From: an uncultured Bacillota bacterium
GTDB lineage: Bacteria; Bacillota_I; Bacilli_A; RF39; UBA660
Assembly: GCA_947364595.1 (NCBI GenBank)
Contig: CANATJ010000008.1
Coordinates: 1 to 34,461 of the forward strand
Length of the DNA stretch: 34,461 nt
Direction of reading: 5' to 3'
Every line of letters starts with the position of its first letter. The stretch's first letter is position 1. Positions 15,424 to 23,594 of the stretch are shown piece by piece. A program made the position numbers and the translations under genes. The notes under the pieces were generated by a model. It was not told the origin of the DNA. It made no database searches and saw only the letters and a list, made by a program, of their open reading frames with translations.

Positions 15424-15444
15424 AAAAAAACAACATAATGTTGC
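15424..15444 (-). terminator. Terminator of the 50-residue protein gene
   Basis: CAACA-TTA-TGTTG followed by seven T on minus, immediately after the stop at 15446. Confidence 0.7.
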
Positions 15445-15445
15445 T

Positions 15446-15598
15446 TTATTTAAAATTTTCTTTTTCGTTTTCTTCACTATTAGGCCCTTCTGCTTCTTTA
15501 ACAATAACCTCATGCATTTTTTCTAAACTACCCTCTTCATTTGGTTCATTATTTTTATATGCAAAAACAACCTTTTCTTCATTTTCTTTATTTTTCAT
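15446..15598 (-). CDS. Small acidic protein, 50 residues, unknown
   Basis: ATG at 15598 with a strong RBS (AGAAAGGA, eight bases upstream), a TAA stop and its own terminator. The product starts MKNKENEEKVVFAYKNNEP and is very rich in Glu, Asn and Lys, with no hydrophobic segment, so it is probably soluble and partly disordered. It lies between aspS and the prepilin gene on the same strand, but terminators separate it from both. Function unknown. Confidence 0.7.
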   Translation of the reverse strand: MKNKENEEKVVFAYKNNEPNEEGSLEKMHEVIVKEAEGPNSEENEKENFK

Positions 15599-15636
15599 AA
15601 AACCATTCCTTTCTAAAAATATTATTTACTAAAATC

Positions 15637-15664
15637 AAAAAAAGATACCATTTTTGGTATCTTA
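15637..15664 (-). terminator. Terminator of the gatCAB-aspS operon
   Basis: AAGATACCA-AAAA-TGGTATCTT followed by TTTTTT on minus, overlapping the aspS stop region. Confidence 0.85.
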
Positions 15665-17404
15665 TCTAATTTTAATATGAACTTCTCTTAATTGTTTTTC
15701 ACTAATTTCTGAAGGAGCTTCCATCATCATATCTTGTGCATTACTATTAAGAGGAAAAGCAATAACTTCACGAATATTAGGTTCATCTTTTAAAAGCATA
15801 ATCATTCTATCAACACCTGGTGCAATACCTGCATGTGGTGGTGCTCCATAATGAAATGCAGTATAAAGTGATTTAAATCTTGCTTTTAATTCTTCTTTAG
15901 TATAACCTGCTATTTCAAAAGCCTTTTCCATAATCTTAACATCATGATTACGAACTGCTCCTGATGAAAGTTCTATACCATTACATACAATATCATATTG
16001 ATAAGCTAAAATATCTTCAGGTTTTTGATTTAAAAGAGCATCCATTCCACCTTGTGGCATACTAAATGGGTTATGAGTAAATATATATTTACCTTCCTCT
16101 TTACTATATTCATACATAGGAAAATCAACAATAAAACAAAATTCAAATCTATCATTATCAATTAATCCTAATTTATTACCAATTTCTGTTCTCATCATAC
16201 CAGCATTTAAACTAGCAATCATTTCATTTTTATCAGCAATAAAGAAAAGAACTGAACCAGCCTTCAAACCAGCTGTTTTAATTAAATCTTCTCTTTCCTC
16301 TTCAGTTAAAAATTTATCAATAGGTCCTTTAAGTGTCATATCATCTAAAACACTTATATAACCAATACCAGGCATTCCAATACTTTTAGCATAATCAACA
16401 AGTTCATTAAACCATGAATTTGACTTAGAAGCAATATCATGAACAGTAATACCTCTAATAATTGAACCAGAAAATGGTTTAAAAGTTGTATTCTCAAAAC
16501 ACTTAGTAACATCAATAATTTCCAAAGGATTTCTTAAATCTGGTTTATCAGTACCATACTTTTCCATCGCTTCTTTATAAGTAATTCTTCTAAAAGGTTT
16601 TGAAGAAACCTTCTTATTAGAAAACTTAGTAAAAGTTTCATATATAACTTCTTCCGCAACTTCATAAACATCTTCAGCTGTAGCAAAAGCCATTTCCATA
16701 TCTAATTGATAAAATTCACCTGGTGATCTATCTGCACGAGCATCCTCATCTCTAAAACAAGGAGCAATTTGATAATATTTATCAAATCCACCAACCATCA
16801 ATAATTGTTTAAATTGTTGTGGTGCTTGTGGTAGTGCATAAAATTTACCTTTGTATTTTCTAGAAGGAACAATATAATCTCTAGCGCCTTCAGGAGAAGA
16901 TGCTGTTAAAATTGGAGTTTGAATTTCAATAAATCCTAAACTATCCATTTTATTTCTTAAAAACTTAATAACTTCACTTCTAAATTTAATATTTTCATGA
17001 ACTTTTTCATTTCTTAAATCTAAATAACGATATTTAAGTCTTACCTCTTCATTAACAAAAGGAGAAGAAATAATTTCAAACGGAAGTTCATTATTAGCTC
17101 TACCTAAAATTTCAAAAGATGAGGCCAAAACTTCAATCGTTCCAGTTTTAATTTTAGGGTTAAAATTCTCTTCATCACGCATTCTAACTGTACCTTCTAA
17201 AGTAACAGCAGATTCCTTAGTAAGTCCTTCAAACATATTATCATCATTACTAACAATTTGAACAAGACCTTTTTCATCACGTACATCGACAAAAATTACT
17301 CCACCGTGATCACGAATATTTTCAACAAAACCACAAACCTTAACTGTTTTTCCAATACTTTCTTCAGATAATTCATCATTATATTGAGTTCTATATTTAT
17401 TCAT
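15662..17404 (-). CDS. aspS: Aspartate--tRNA ligase
   Basis: 580 residues, the bacterial AspRS length. It has an N-terminal OB-fold anticodon-binding domain (about 1-105), class II motif 2 (FRDEDARADRSPGEFYQLDMEMAF), an inserted GAD domain (about 290-410), and motif 3 (GIAPGVDRMIML). The flipping-loop region is SSPEGARDYIVPSR. It charges tRNA-Asp and, if non-discriminating, also loads Asp onto tRNA-Asn for GatCAB to amidate. The context argues strongly for the latter: it is the last gene of gatC-gatA-gatB-aspS behind an Asn T-box and two tRNA-Asn genes. The gap to gatB is 4 nt; RBS AGGTGAGAAT. Confidence 0.96.
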   Translation of the reverse strand: MNKYRTQYNDELSEESIGKTVKVCGFVENIRDHGGVIFVDVRDEKGLVQIVSNDDNMFEGLTKESAVTLEGTVRMRDEENFNPKIKTGTIEVLASSFEILGRANNELPFEIISSPFVNEEVRLKYRYLDLRNEKVHENIKFRSEVIKFLRNKMDSLGFIEIQTPILTASSPEGARDYIVPSRKYKGKFYALPQAPQQFKQLLMVGGFDKYYQIAPCFRDEDARADRSPGEFYQLDMEMAFATAEDVYEVAEEVIYETFTKFSNKKVSSKPFRRITYKEAMEKYGTDKPDLRNPLEIIDVTKCFENTTFKPFSGSIIRGITVHDIASKSNSWFNELVDYAKSIGMPGIGYISVLDDMTLKGPIDKFLTEEEREDLIKTAGLKAGSVLFFIADKNEMIASLNAGMMRTEIGNKLGLIDNDRFEFCFIVDFPMYEYSKEEGKYIFTHNPFSMPQGGMDALLNQKPEDILAYQYDIVCNGIELSSGAVRNHDVKIMEKAFEIAGYTKEELKARFKSLYTAFHYGAPPHAGIAPGVDRMIMLLKDEPNIREVIAFPLNSNAQDMMMEAPSEISEKQLREVHIKIR

Positions 17405-17408
17405 ATTC

Positions 17409-18866
17409 TCACCTTTTTTCTATTTCACTTGCCATAGTACTTCTAGCAATACTAGGATTAGCAGTTCCTCTAGTTTTTTTCATAATTTGACCAACTAAAT
17501 AGTCAACAACATTATTTCTACCATTTTTATATTGAACAATAACGTCTGGATTTTCATCTAATACCTCATTAGCTATTCTAACAATTTCCCCTTCATCAGA
17601 CATTTGTTTCATACCCTTTTCTTCTACAATATCTTTAGGTTCTTTACCACTTGTCAAACATTCAGCAAATACCTCTTTAGCTTGTTTAGAAGAAATTTCT
17701 TTATTATCAACTAATTTAATTAATGAAACAAGCATACTAGGAGTAAGTTTAATATCATTAATAGTTAAATCAAGTTTATTTAAGCTTCCAAGTAAATTAG
17801 TAGTTATCCAGTTAGAAGCACTTTTTGGATTAGCACCCAAATCAATACATTCTTCAAAAAACTCTGCGACTGGTTTTTCTTTAACTAAAATAGTAGCATC
17901 ATAATTAGAAATACCATATTCATTAATATAAGTTTCTTTTCTTTCACTAGCAAGTCTTGGAAGATTGTTTCTAATCTCATCAAGCCACTTTTTAGATAAT
18001 TTAAGTTTTGGAATATTAGGCTCAACAAAATATTTATAATCAATTGCATCAACTTTACTACGCATATAAATAGTTGTTCCACTTTCTTCATCCCAACGTC
18101 TCGTTTGTTGCTCCATCTCATCATACTTACCGTCTTCTTTAAGGTCAAGTTGTCTTTGAATTTCATAATTAATAGCATCTTTAACGCCACCGAAAGAATT
18201 AACATTTTTAATTTCAACCTTTGTTCCCCAGTTATTTGGATCACTAGCGTCTACACCTTTTTCCATAATAGAAACATTAACATCACATCTAACTTGTCCC
18301 TTTTTACTATCAGCCTCACTAATACCAGCATATTGATAAATACTTCTCATAGTCTCTAAAAAAGCTACCGCTTCATCAGCACTATGGAAATCAGGCTCAG
18401 TTACTAATTCAAGTAAAGGAACACCAGCTCTATTATAATTAATTCTAGATCCACTTGGATAATGATCAGAAGAAGCCGCATCCTCTTCTAAATGTAAATT
18501 ATTAATCCTAACAGTTTTTTCTTCACCATTACATTCATAAACTAATTTACCATAACTACCAATTGGAGCTGGTTTAGTTTCTTGTGTAATTTGAAAACCC
18601 TTTGGTAAATCAGGATAATAATAATTCTTTCTTTCAAAATATAAATACTCTGGTTGCTCACAACCTAAAATCATACTAGCCATTAAAGATTTTTTAACAG
18701 CTTCTTTATTAACAACAGGCAAAGTTCCAGGAAAAGCCATATCAACAGGTCTTATATTAGTATTAGAATTTTCCGTAAATGAATTTCTAGCCCCTGAAAA
18801 AACTTTAGTATTAGTTTCACTAATTTCACAGTGCATCTCAAGTCCAATTAAAACATCATAATTCAT
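17409..18866 (-). CDS. gatB: Asp-tRNA(Asn)/Glu-tRNA(Gln) amidotransferase subunit B
   Basis: 485 residues. GatB holds the mis-acylated tRNA, phosphorylates the Asp/Glu side chain with ATP and accepts ammonia from GatA. Family signatures: VLIGLEMHCEI near the N-terminus, the YFERKNYYYPDLPKGFQITQ block, NRAGVPLLELVTEPD, RCDVNVSI, KVEIKNVNSF, and a C-terminal YqeY-like tail (about 330-485, ending with GQIMKKTRGTANP). It starts immediately after the gatA stop (no gap), with AGGAGG inside the end of gatA. Confidence 0.97.
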   Translation of the reverse strand: MNYDVLIGLEMHCEISETNTKVFSGARNSFTENSNTNIRPVDMAFPGTLPVVNKEAVKKSLMASMILGCEQPEYLYFERKNYYYPDLPKGFQITQETKPAPIGSYGKLVYECNGEEKTVRINNLHLEEDAASSDHYPSGSRINYNRAGVPLLELVTEPDFHSADEAVAFLETMRSIYQYAGISEADSKKGQVRCDVNVSIMEKGVDASDPNNWGTKVEIKNVNSFGGVKDAINYEIQRQLDLKEDGKYDEMEQQTRRWDEESGTTIYMRSKVDAIDYKYFVEPNIPKLKLSKKWLDEIRNNLPRLASERKETYINEYGISNYDATILVKEKPVAEFFEECIDLGANPKSASNWITTNLLGSLNKLDLTINDIKLTPSMLVSLIKLVDNKEISSKQAKEVFAECLTSGKEPKDIVEEKGMKQMSDEGEIVRIANEVLDENPDVIVQYKNGRNNVVDYLVGQIMKKTRGTANPSIARSTMASEIEKR

Positions 18867-20324
18867 TTATTTAGCCTCCTTTGCAATTTGATTCTTATAA
18901 TCCATAGAGCTTTCCAAGGCATAAGCAATATTAAGAACATTGATATCATCATAACATTTACCAGTAATATTAACTCCAACTGGTAAATTACTTACAAAAC
19001 CATTTGGTATTGTAATTGATGGAAAACCACCAAAATTACCAATTTGTAAATGGTCTTCTAAAGCCGCTGTATTTTTATCTAAAGCATCCTTAGATCCTTC
19101 CAACTTTTTAGCAGGTCCACTACCAACTGGCAATATAACTGCATCATATTTTTCAAATAATTCATTCCATTTATCAACTAATAATCTTCTTACTCTTTGG
19201 GCATTATGGAAATAACGATCCTTATTTTGAGATTGTAAAACATAAGATCCTATAACAAATCTTCTTTTAATAAGTGGTGAAAAACCTTTAGTACGATAAT
19301 TTTTCATTTCTAAATCCCATTTGTCGCCTTCACTACGTGGTCCAAATATAAATCCAGTTAAATTTGACATATTTGAAGTAGCCTCAGCACATGAAATAAC
19401 AACATATACAGATGGACTAGCCTTAAGTAAAGTTTCATCAACCGAAACCTCCTCAACGTCCATTCCTAAAGATTTACACTTTTCAATAGTACTCATAAAG
19501 TTTTCTAAATGAGCCTTTAATTCATCATCCGCATTTGGATACATATTTATATCACAAAGTTCCTTAATATAACATAATTTCTTACCAGTTACATTTCCAT
19601 CAATAGAATCATATAAATGCATATCTTTACTATCGAAACTTGTCATATCGTTTTTATCGATGCCCTTCATACCATCAACAACAATAGCTGCATCCTTAAC
19701 AGTTCTAGTTAAAGCTCCACAATGATCTAAACTACTAGCAAAAGGAAATAAACCATATCTAGAAATCATTCCATAAGTTGGTTTATAACCAACAATACCA
19801 CAGTAAGCTGCTGGTTTTCTAATAGAATCTCCCGTATCACTTCCTGTCGCATAAGGATATACTCCGGCTGCTACTGCTGCGGCTGATCCAGAAGATGATC
19901 CTGCGCACATTCTTAAATGATCCCAAGGATTTTTAACAACTCCTGTATGTCCAGTAGTTCCAGTTCCTCCCATACCAAATTCATCTAATACAGTTTTATT
20001 AACCGCTACAGCACCTTTACTTTCTAAATTTTTAATAGCAGTTGCTGTAAAAAAAGGAACATAATCTTTTAAAGTGTTAGAAGAACCAGTACTTAAAATA
20101 CCTTTTGTACTGTAATTATCCTTAACACCATAAGGAATACCAGATAAAAGTTCATCAGTAACTTTAGTGGCTTTCGCATCATCAATAATCGTTACAAAAG
20201 CATTACATTCATCTTGCAATTTATAAGACTTTTGTAAAGACTCTTTAATTAATTCCTCACTAGTTACCTCTCCACTTTTTAAAGCTTCATGAATTTCTTC
20301 AATACTTTTACTCATATAATTCAT
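18867..20324 (-). CDS. gatA: Asp-tRNA(Asn)/Glu-tRNA(Gln) amidotransferase subunit A
   Basis: 485 residues, amidase-signature glutaminase subunit that supplies ammonia to GatB. The Ser-cisSer-Lys triad is present: Lys in GIPYGVKDNYS, Ser in CAGSSSGSAAAV, nucleophile Ser in GSDTGDSIRKPAAYCG. The usual GSDTGGSIR is GSDTGDSIR here, a Gly-to-Asp change next to the nucleophile. The ATG at 20324, one base after the gatC stop, is preferred. In-frame codons upstream lie inside gatC, and an alternative ATG three codons downstream is also possible. It is part of the gatC-A-B-aspS operon. Confidence 0.96.
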   Translation of the reverse strand: MNYMSKSIEEIHEALKSGEVTSEELIKESLQKSYKLQDECNAFVTIIDDAKATKVTDELLSGIPYGVKDNYSTKGILSTGSSNTLKDYVPFFTATAIKNLESKGAVAVNKTVLDEFGMGGTGTTGHTGVVKNPWDHLRMCAGSSSGSAAAVAAGVYPYATGSDTGDSIRKPAAYCGIVGYKPTYGMISRYGLFPFASSLDHCGALTRTVKDAAIVVDGMKGIDKNDMTSFDSKDMHLYDSIDGNVTGKKLCYIKELCDINMYPNADDELKAHLENFMSTIEKCKSLGMDVEEVSVDETLLKASPSVYVVISCAEATSNMSNLTGFIFGPRSEGDKWDLEMKNYRTKGFSPLIKRRFVIGSYVLQSQNKDRYFHNAQRVRRLLVDKWNELFEKYDAVILPVGSGPAKKLEGSKDALDKNTAALEDHLQIGNFGGFPSITIPNGFVSNLPVGVNITGKCYDDINVLNIAYALESSMDYKNQIAKEAK

Positions 20325-20325
20325 A

Positions 20326-20625
20326 TTATCCCACCATCCTTGGTACAACTACTTCATCATCTGCATAATCATCACAGTTAGAAAGTAAATCTTCTATAGG
20401 TACAGAATCTTCGACCACATCTTCTCTAAGTTCATATTCAAAATTATCTAAAGCATGAGTCATAGGTTCTACTTCATTAATATTTGGTATTTCATTAATT
20501 ATATCAATAGTTGAATCAATAATTTCAAATTCATCTAAAACCATTTTATTTTCTTCTTCTGTAAGGCCAATTAATAGCTTGTCAGCATAATCATCAACCA
20601 TTTCTCTAGTAAATTTTGCGTTCAT
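20326..20625 (-). CDS. gatC: Asp-tRNA(Asn)/Glu-tRNA(Gln) amidotransferase subunit C
   Basis: 99 residues, the usual size. GatC wraps around and stabilises the GatA-GatB interface. N-terminal helices (FTREMVDDYADKLLIGLTEEE) are followed by the conserved NEIPNINEVEPMTHALDN segment and the DVVEDSVP stretch. Its C-terminus is longer and more acidic than that of many GatC proteins. A near-perfect RBS (AGGAGGGAAATT) precedes the ATG. It is the first protein gene after the T-box and two tRNA-Asn genes. A small hairpin (AAGGA-GTTAA-TCCTT) and TATAAT at 20645-20660 may give a secondary promoter or a processing site. Confidence 0.95.
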   Translation of the reverse strand: MNAKFTREMVDDYADKLLIGLTEEENKMVLDEFEIIDSTIDIINEIPNINEVEPMTHALDNFEYELREDVVEDSVPIEDLLSNCDDYADDEVVVPRMVG

Positions 20626-20683
20626 AATTTCCCTCCTAGAATTTATTATAAAAGGATTAACTCCTTTATATACAAAAAAAAGA

Positions 20684-20759
20684 TGGCGCCCAATGTAGGA
20701 CTCGAACCTACGACCTAACGGTTAACAGCCGTGCGCTCTACCAACTGAGCTAATTGGGC
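20684..20759 (-). tRNA. tRNA-Asn(GTT), second copy
   Basis: Acceptor GCCCAAT pairs with ATTGGGC, the anticodon loop is CTGTTAA (GTT), the discriminator is G and CCA is encoded. Nearly identical to the neighbour at 20767-20842 except in the acceptor stem. It sits between the T-box and gatC on the same strand. Confidence 0.97.
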
Positions 20760-20766
20760 AAATAAA

Positions 20767-20842
20767 TGGCGCCTGATGTAGGACTCGAACCTACGACCTA
20801 ACGGTTAACAGCCGTGCGCTCTACCGACTGAGCTAATCAGGC
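20767..20842 (-). tRNA. tRNA-Asn(GTT), first copy
   Basis: Acceptor GCCTGAT pairs with ATCAGGC, anticodon GTT, encoded CCA. It begins 11 nt after the T-run of the T-box terminator, so its transcription should depend on T-box antitermination. Confidence 0.97.
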
Positions 20843-20852
20843 ATAATTTTAA

Positions 20853-21092
20853 CAAAAAACAGTTATAGCATCCCTAAGGACGAATAACTGCAATTCGCGG
20901 TACCACCTTATTTATCATTTTCATGATCACTCTATAGTTTCCATCTTTTTGAAACTTATAATATGGTAACGGATTACAGCCGACTTAATCTACTAAATTT
21001 CGATAAGTAACTCCGTGGTGTTATTCATATAAGTCTTATTACTAGTTTCCACCATCCTAGTTCTCTACAAACAGGTTCTTATATTACTTCTC
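20853..21092 (-). promoter_or_regulatory. T-box leader (tRNA-Asn sensing)
   Basis: Minus-strand leader of about 240 nt. The T-box sequence AAGGTGGTACCGCG is at 20896-20909. Stem I has a paired base (AAGTAA/TTACTT, near 21084-21089), the distal AGAGAACTAGGATGGTG...CTAG element, and the specifier loop ATGAAT-AAC-ACCACGGAG with AAC (Asn) at 21020-21022. The terminator CAGTTA...CGTCC-TTA-GGGATG...TAACTG with six T lies at 20853-20891; the T-box bulge would pair with the 3' end of uncharged tRNA to prevent it. Downstream genes (two tRNA-Asn, gatCAB, aspS) agree with Asn specificity. No strong promoter of its own is visible. Confidence 0.93.
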
Positions 21093-21134
21093 CACTTCAT
21101 AGTATTTATATAATTTTTAATTTAAAACAAATAA

Positions 21135-21210
21135 TGGTGACCTGTGCGGGATTTGAACCCGCGAATGCATGCGTGAAAGGCATGTGTGTTAACCGCTTCA
21201 CCAACAGGCC
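21135..21210 (-). tRNA. tRNA-Glu(TTC)
   Basis: Acceptor GGCCTGT pairs with ACAGGTC (one G-U), the anticodon is TTC in CTTTCAC, the discriminator is A and CCA is encoded. It lies directly upstream of the T-box with no terminator between. Confidence 0.96.
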
Positions 21211-21217
21211 AAAAAAA

Positions 21218-21294
<77 letters not shown>

Positions 21295-21312
21295 ATTTCA
21301 TTTGACTTTATA

Positions 21313-21341
21313 AGTATACATTATTTTATGAAATTTGACAA
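21313..21341 (-). promoter_or_regulatory. Promoter of tRNA-Ile/tRNA-Glu (and possibly the T-box operon)
   Basis: -35 TTGTCA (21336-21341), 17 bp spacer, -10 TATACT (21313-21318), 18 nt before tRNA-Ile. No terminator follows tRNA-Glu, so this promoter could also drive the T-box and gat operon. Confidence 0.8.
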
Positions 21342-21453
21342 GTACTTTTGCCCAATTTTTCTAAAAAACAATAAATATTTAAATTATTTACCTATAAAAT
21401 TGCAATTAATAGTAGATATTTTCTAAAAATATGATATAATTATTTATGTAATT

Positions 21454-21529
21454 GTCTCCTTAGCTCAGTTGGTAGAGCAACAGACTCTTAATCTGTGGGT
21501 CCAGGGTTCGAGCCCCTGAGGGGACACCA
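21454..21529 (+). tRNA. tRNA-Lys(CTT)
   Basis: Acceptor GTCTCCT pairs with AGGGGAC, the anticodon loop is CTCTTAA (CTT), the discriminator is A and CCA is encoded. TATAAT at 21435-21440 is a likely -10. Confidence 0.97.
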
Positions 21530-21538
21530 TTTGACTTT

Positions 21539-21559
21539 AAAGCCCAAAAGGGCTTTTTT
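21539..21559. terminator. Bidirectional terminator after tRNA-Lys
   Basis: AAAGCCC-AAAA-GGGCTTTTTT: it ends tRNA-Lys on plus and lies right after the PncC gene stop on minus. Confidence 0.85.
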
Positions 21560-21560
21560 A

Positions 21561-22037
21561 TTATATAATTTCTAAAAACTTATCAACAATAACACCTAAA
21601 ATCTGATTTTTACATTCTTTTCTACTTAAACCGTTTACAAAAATATCCAAATCTAAATAATTATCATTAGCTTTATCATATATAGATACAAACACCTCAT
21701 TATCGTCACCAGTTTTATTATTCTTATCAATAGTTCCTAATTTACCAGTAATACCAACACCATAATCACTAGATGAAAAATTACTTATTGCACAGGCCAT
21801 TGCCCTAGCAGTTTCTTTACTATACACAGTATATTTATCAATAATATCAGCTGGAACCCCCATTTTGATTTTAAAATCATTACAATATGTAACAGCACTA
21901 TACTTAATAACGTTACTAGCACCATCAACGTTAGTAAAAGAACTTACAATAAATCCTCCTGTACATGATTCCATTGTACTAAGTGTTTTCTTTTTCAAAG
22001 TTAAAATTTCAATAACTTTACTCAATTTAAAATCCAT
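21561..22037 (-). CDS. CinA C-terminal domain protein (nicotinamide-nucleotide amidase, PncC-like)
   Basis: 158 residues, a stand-alone CinA-C domain with no N-terminal MoCF part. PncC hydrolyses NMN to nicotinate mononucleotide in pyridine nucleotide recycling. Signatures: STMESCTGGFIVSSFTNV.GAS, SAVTYCNDFKIKMGV, VYSKETARAMA and YGVGITGKLG. The C-terminal half is somewhat divergent, so activity is probable but not certain. RBS AGGTGATAAC; an extended -10 (TGGTATAAT, 22055-22060) lies upstream. Confidence 0.88.
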   Translation of the reverse strand: MDFKLSKVIEILTLKKKTLSTMESCTGGFIVSSFTNVDGASNVIKYSAVTYCNDFKIKMGVPADIIDKYTVYSKETARAMACAISNFSSSDYGVGITGKLGTIDKNNKTGDDNEVFVSIYDKANDNYLDLDIFVNGLSRKECKNQILGVIVDKFLEII

Positions 22038-22083
22038 GTTATCACCTATAATTTATTATACCAAAAAAATACAACATATAAAC

Positions 22084-22112
22084 AAAAAACGCTTAAGCAA
22101 TTAAGCGTTTTT
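22084..22112 (-). terminator. Terminator of the 22093-23472 gene
   Basis: ACGCTTAA-TTGC-TTAAGCGT followed by TTTTTT on minus. The stop codon of the gene lies in the stem. Confidence 0.85.
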
Positions 22113-23472
22113 CACTTTTTTTACTATTAATCTTTTCAGAAAGAATTTCCTTATTTTTAAATTTAGAATCTTTAATAGTTACTGTATCATAATTATTCCA
22201 TGGATCAACTAAAATATTTGAAACATTCTTATCAACAGAATCCACTTCTCTAACTAAAACCATGTAATTTGTTTCATATCTATCTTCAATATTTTTTTCT
22301 TTCTTTAATTCATTAAGAATTTTTCCACTATCAACACTCATAGAAATCATTACTTGATATCCAGCAGTTGATAATCCATCAGCAATTCCATTATATGTAT
22401 TTATAAAATCCAAAAGTTTTTCTTCATTCTTTTGATTTTCTAAAACATAGTCATTATTTATAGAATAAATAACTGAATTAACAAAATTATCGCCACATTT
22501 ATATAAAAGTTTTAACATCTTCTTCAATTCAGTAACACCACTATTTTGATTAAAAGCTTTACCATATATAAATGCTCCTATAGGAAAATTTTCTTCTTGA
22601 CAGTGCATAGCATTTTCCATAAAAATATCTTCTTCTCTAATACGGCCAACATTTTGACAAGTTACAAAAACAATAGATGTTTCATTATCTCTAAGTTCAC
22701 TAAAATCCATATCAGTTAAAATATCACCATCAGAAATTTTTTGACCCACTAAATCATTTTCTGTATTATTATCAGTTACTTGAATATCATTAAATGCTTG
22801 TTTTAAAGAAAGTTCCTCAACTTGAGATTCAGTTATAACATCAACTGAAGGTAAAACTGTTGGTCTAACTGGTTCAACTGGTTTAACCGGTTTGACAGGC
22901 TCAACTGGTTTGACAGGCTTAACTGGTTCAACCGGTTTGACAGGTGCAACTGATTCAACAGGCTTAACTGGTTTTTCAACATCACCAATAGTCACACTGC
23001 TTTGAGATACTCTAATAGCATCTATATCATTATTTTTAATATTATTAGATTTTTTCTTCACAATTTGATACTCATTCCAAATTTGTTCCAAAACAGTTAC
23101 ATATTCAACCGTTTTTTCATCAAATTTTGGCACAACAAATTGTTTGTCATTGACAATTATAGAATTATTATCGCCAACAGTAACAAATCTTTTTTCCAAT
23201 AAAGATTGTACTAAACTGTCTTCTAAAAATGCTAGTGCATAATTATATACATTAGCCCACGCTTGTGGATAAGCACTATCCTCCCTAGGTGGAATATTTA
23301 CTATATTCTTAGAATTTTCGTTTGGTCTATTAATATAAACTTCACGAGCAGCAGAATTATAATCAACAAAATTTCTGTTACGAAGTTGTACTTTTATCCA
23401 TCCAATGTGGACAGGCAAAACTATATTAATTTTATTTGTTTGATTAGCCCCATTCCTATCGTGTGATATCAT
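22093..23472 (-). CDS. Proline-repeat protein with a degenerate GH25-like C-terminal domain
   Basis: 459 residues, no family I can name. Residues about 1-145 form an N-terminal domain with [17 protein letters not shown] and [16 protein letters not shown] Lys/Asn-rich linker leads to a PVKPVEP repeat region (about 170-205). The C-terminal part (about 260-420) resembles a GH25 barrel in pattern: [11 protein letters not shown] aligns with IPVGVYLYSYA of the true lysozyme at 12996-13979. The strand that should carry DIE reads IYSINND, so catalytic acids are missing. No signal peptide. The ATG at 23472 with GGGGTG six bases upstream is preferred to a GTG three codons earlier. Own promoter and terminator. 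Confidence 0.75.
   Translation of the reverse strand: MISHDRNGANQTNKINIVLPVHIGWIKVQLRNRNFVDYNSAAREVYINRPNENSKNIVNIPPREDSAYPQAWANVYNYALAFLEDSLVQSLLEKRFVTVGDNNSIIVNDKQFVVPKFDEKTVEYVTVLEQIWNEYQIVKKKSNNIKNNDIDAIRVSQSSVTIGDVEKPVKPVESVAPVKPVEPVKPVKPVEPVKPVKPVEPVRPTVLPSVDVITESQVEELSLKQAFNDIQVTDNNTENDLVGQKISDGDILTDMDFSELRDNETSIVFVTCQNVGRIREEDIFMENAMHCQEENFPIGAFIYGKAFNQNSGVTELKKMLKLLYKCGDNFVNSVIYSINNDYVLENQKNEEKLLDFINTYNGIADGLSTAGYQVMISMSVDSGKILNELKKEKNIEDRYETNYMVLVREVDSVDKNVSNILVDPWNNYDTVTIKDSKFKNKEILSEKINSKKSEKRLIA
22855..22975 (-). repeat. Short tandem repeat encoding VKPVEP units
   Basis: Imperfect 9-27 bp units (AACCGGTTTGACAGG and variants) encode Pro-Val-Lys-Pro-Val-Glu. This is a likely extended spacer between the two domains and a site prone to length change. 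Confidence 0.85.
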
Positions 23473-23523
23473 ATCCCACACCCCATTCTAATTATATGTG
23501 CGCAATTATATACATATATTTCA

Positions 23524-23553
23524 ATTATACAACCTCTTTACATTTTGTGTCAA
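23524..23553 (-). promoter_or_regulatory. Promoter of the 22093-23472 gene
   Basis: Consensus -35 TTGACA (23548-23553), 18 bp spacer, consensus -10 TATAAT (23524-23529). Confidence 0.8.
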
Positions 23554-23563
23554 TAATTGTAAA

Positions 23564-23593
23564 CAAAAAAGAGAATATTTTATAAACATTCTC
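23564..23593 (-). terminator. Terminator of the P-type ATPase gene
   Basis: GAGAAT...ATTCTC hairpin (23571-23593) followed by TTTTTTG on minus, just after the stop. Confidence 0.75.
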
Positions 23594-23594
23594 A

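Noticed and set aside
17885-18359. ORFs inside gatB on both strands
   Set aside because: Frame shadows of a clear gatB gene, with no own RBS.
22855-22975. Possible CRISPR or satellite repeat
   Set aside because: The repeats are in frame and encode VKPVEP units within a long ORF.
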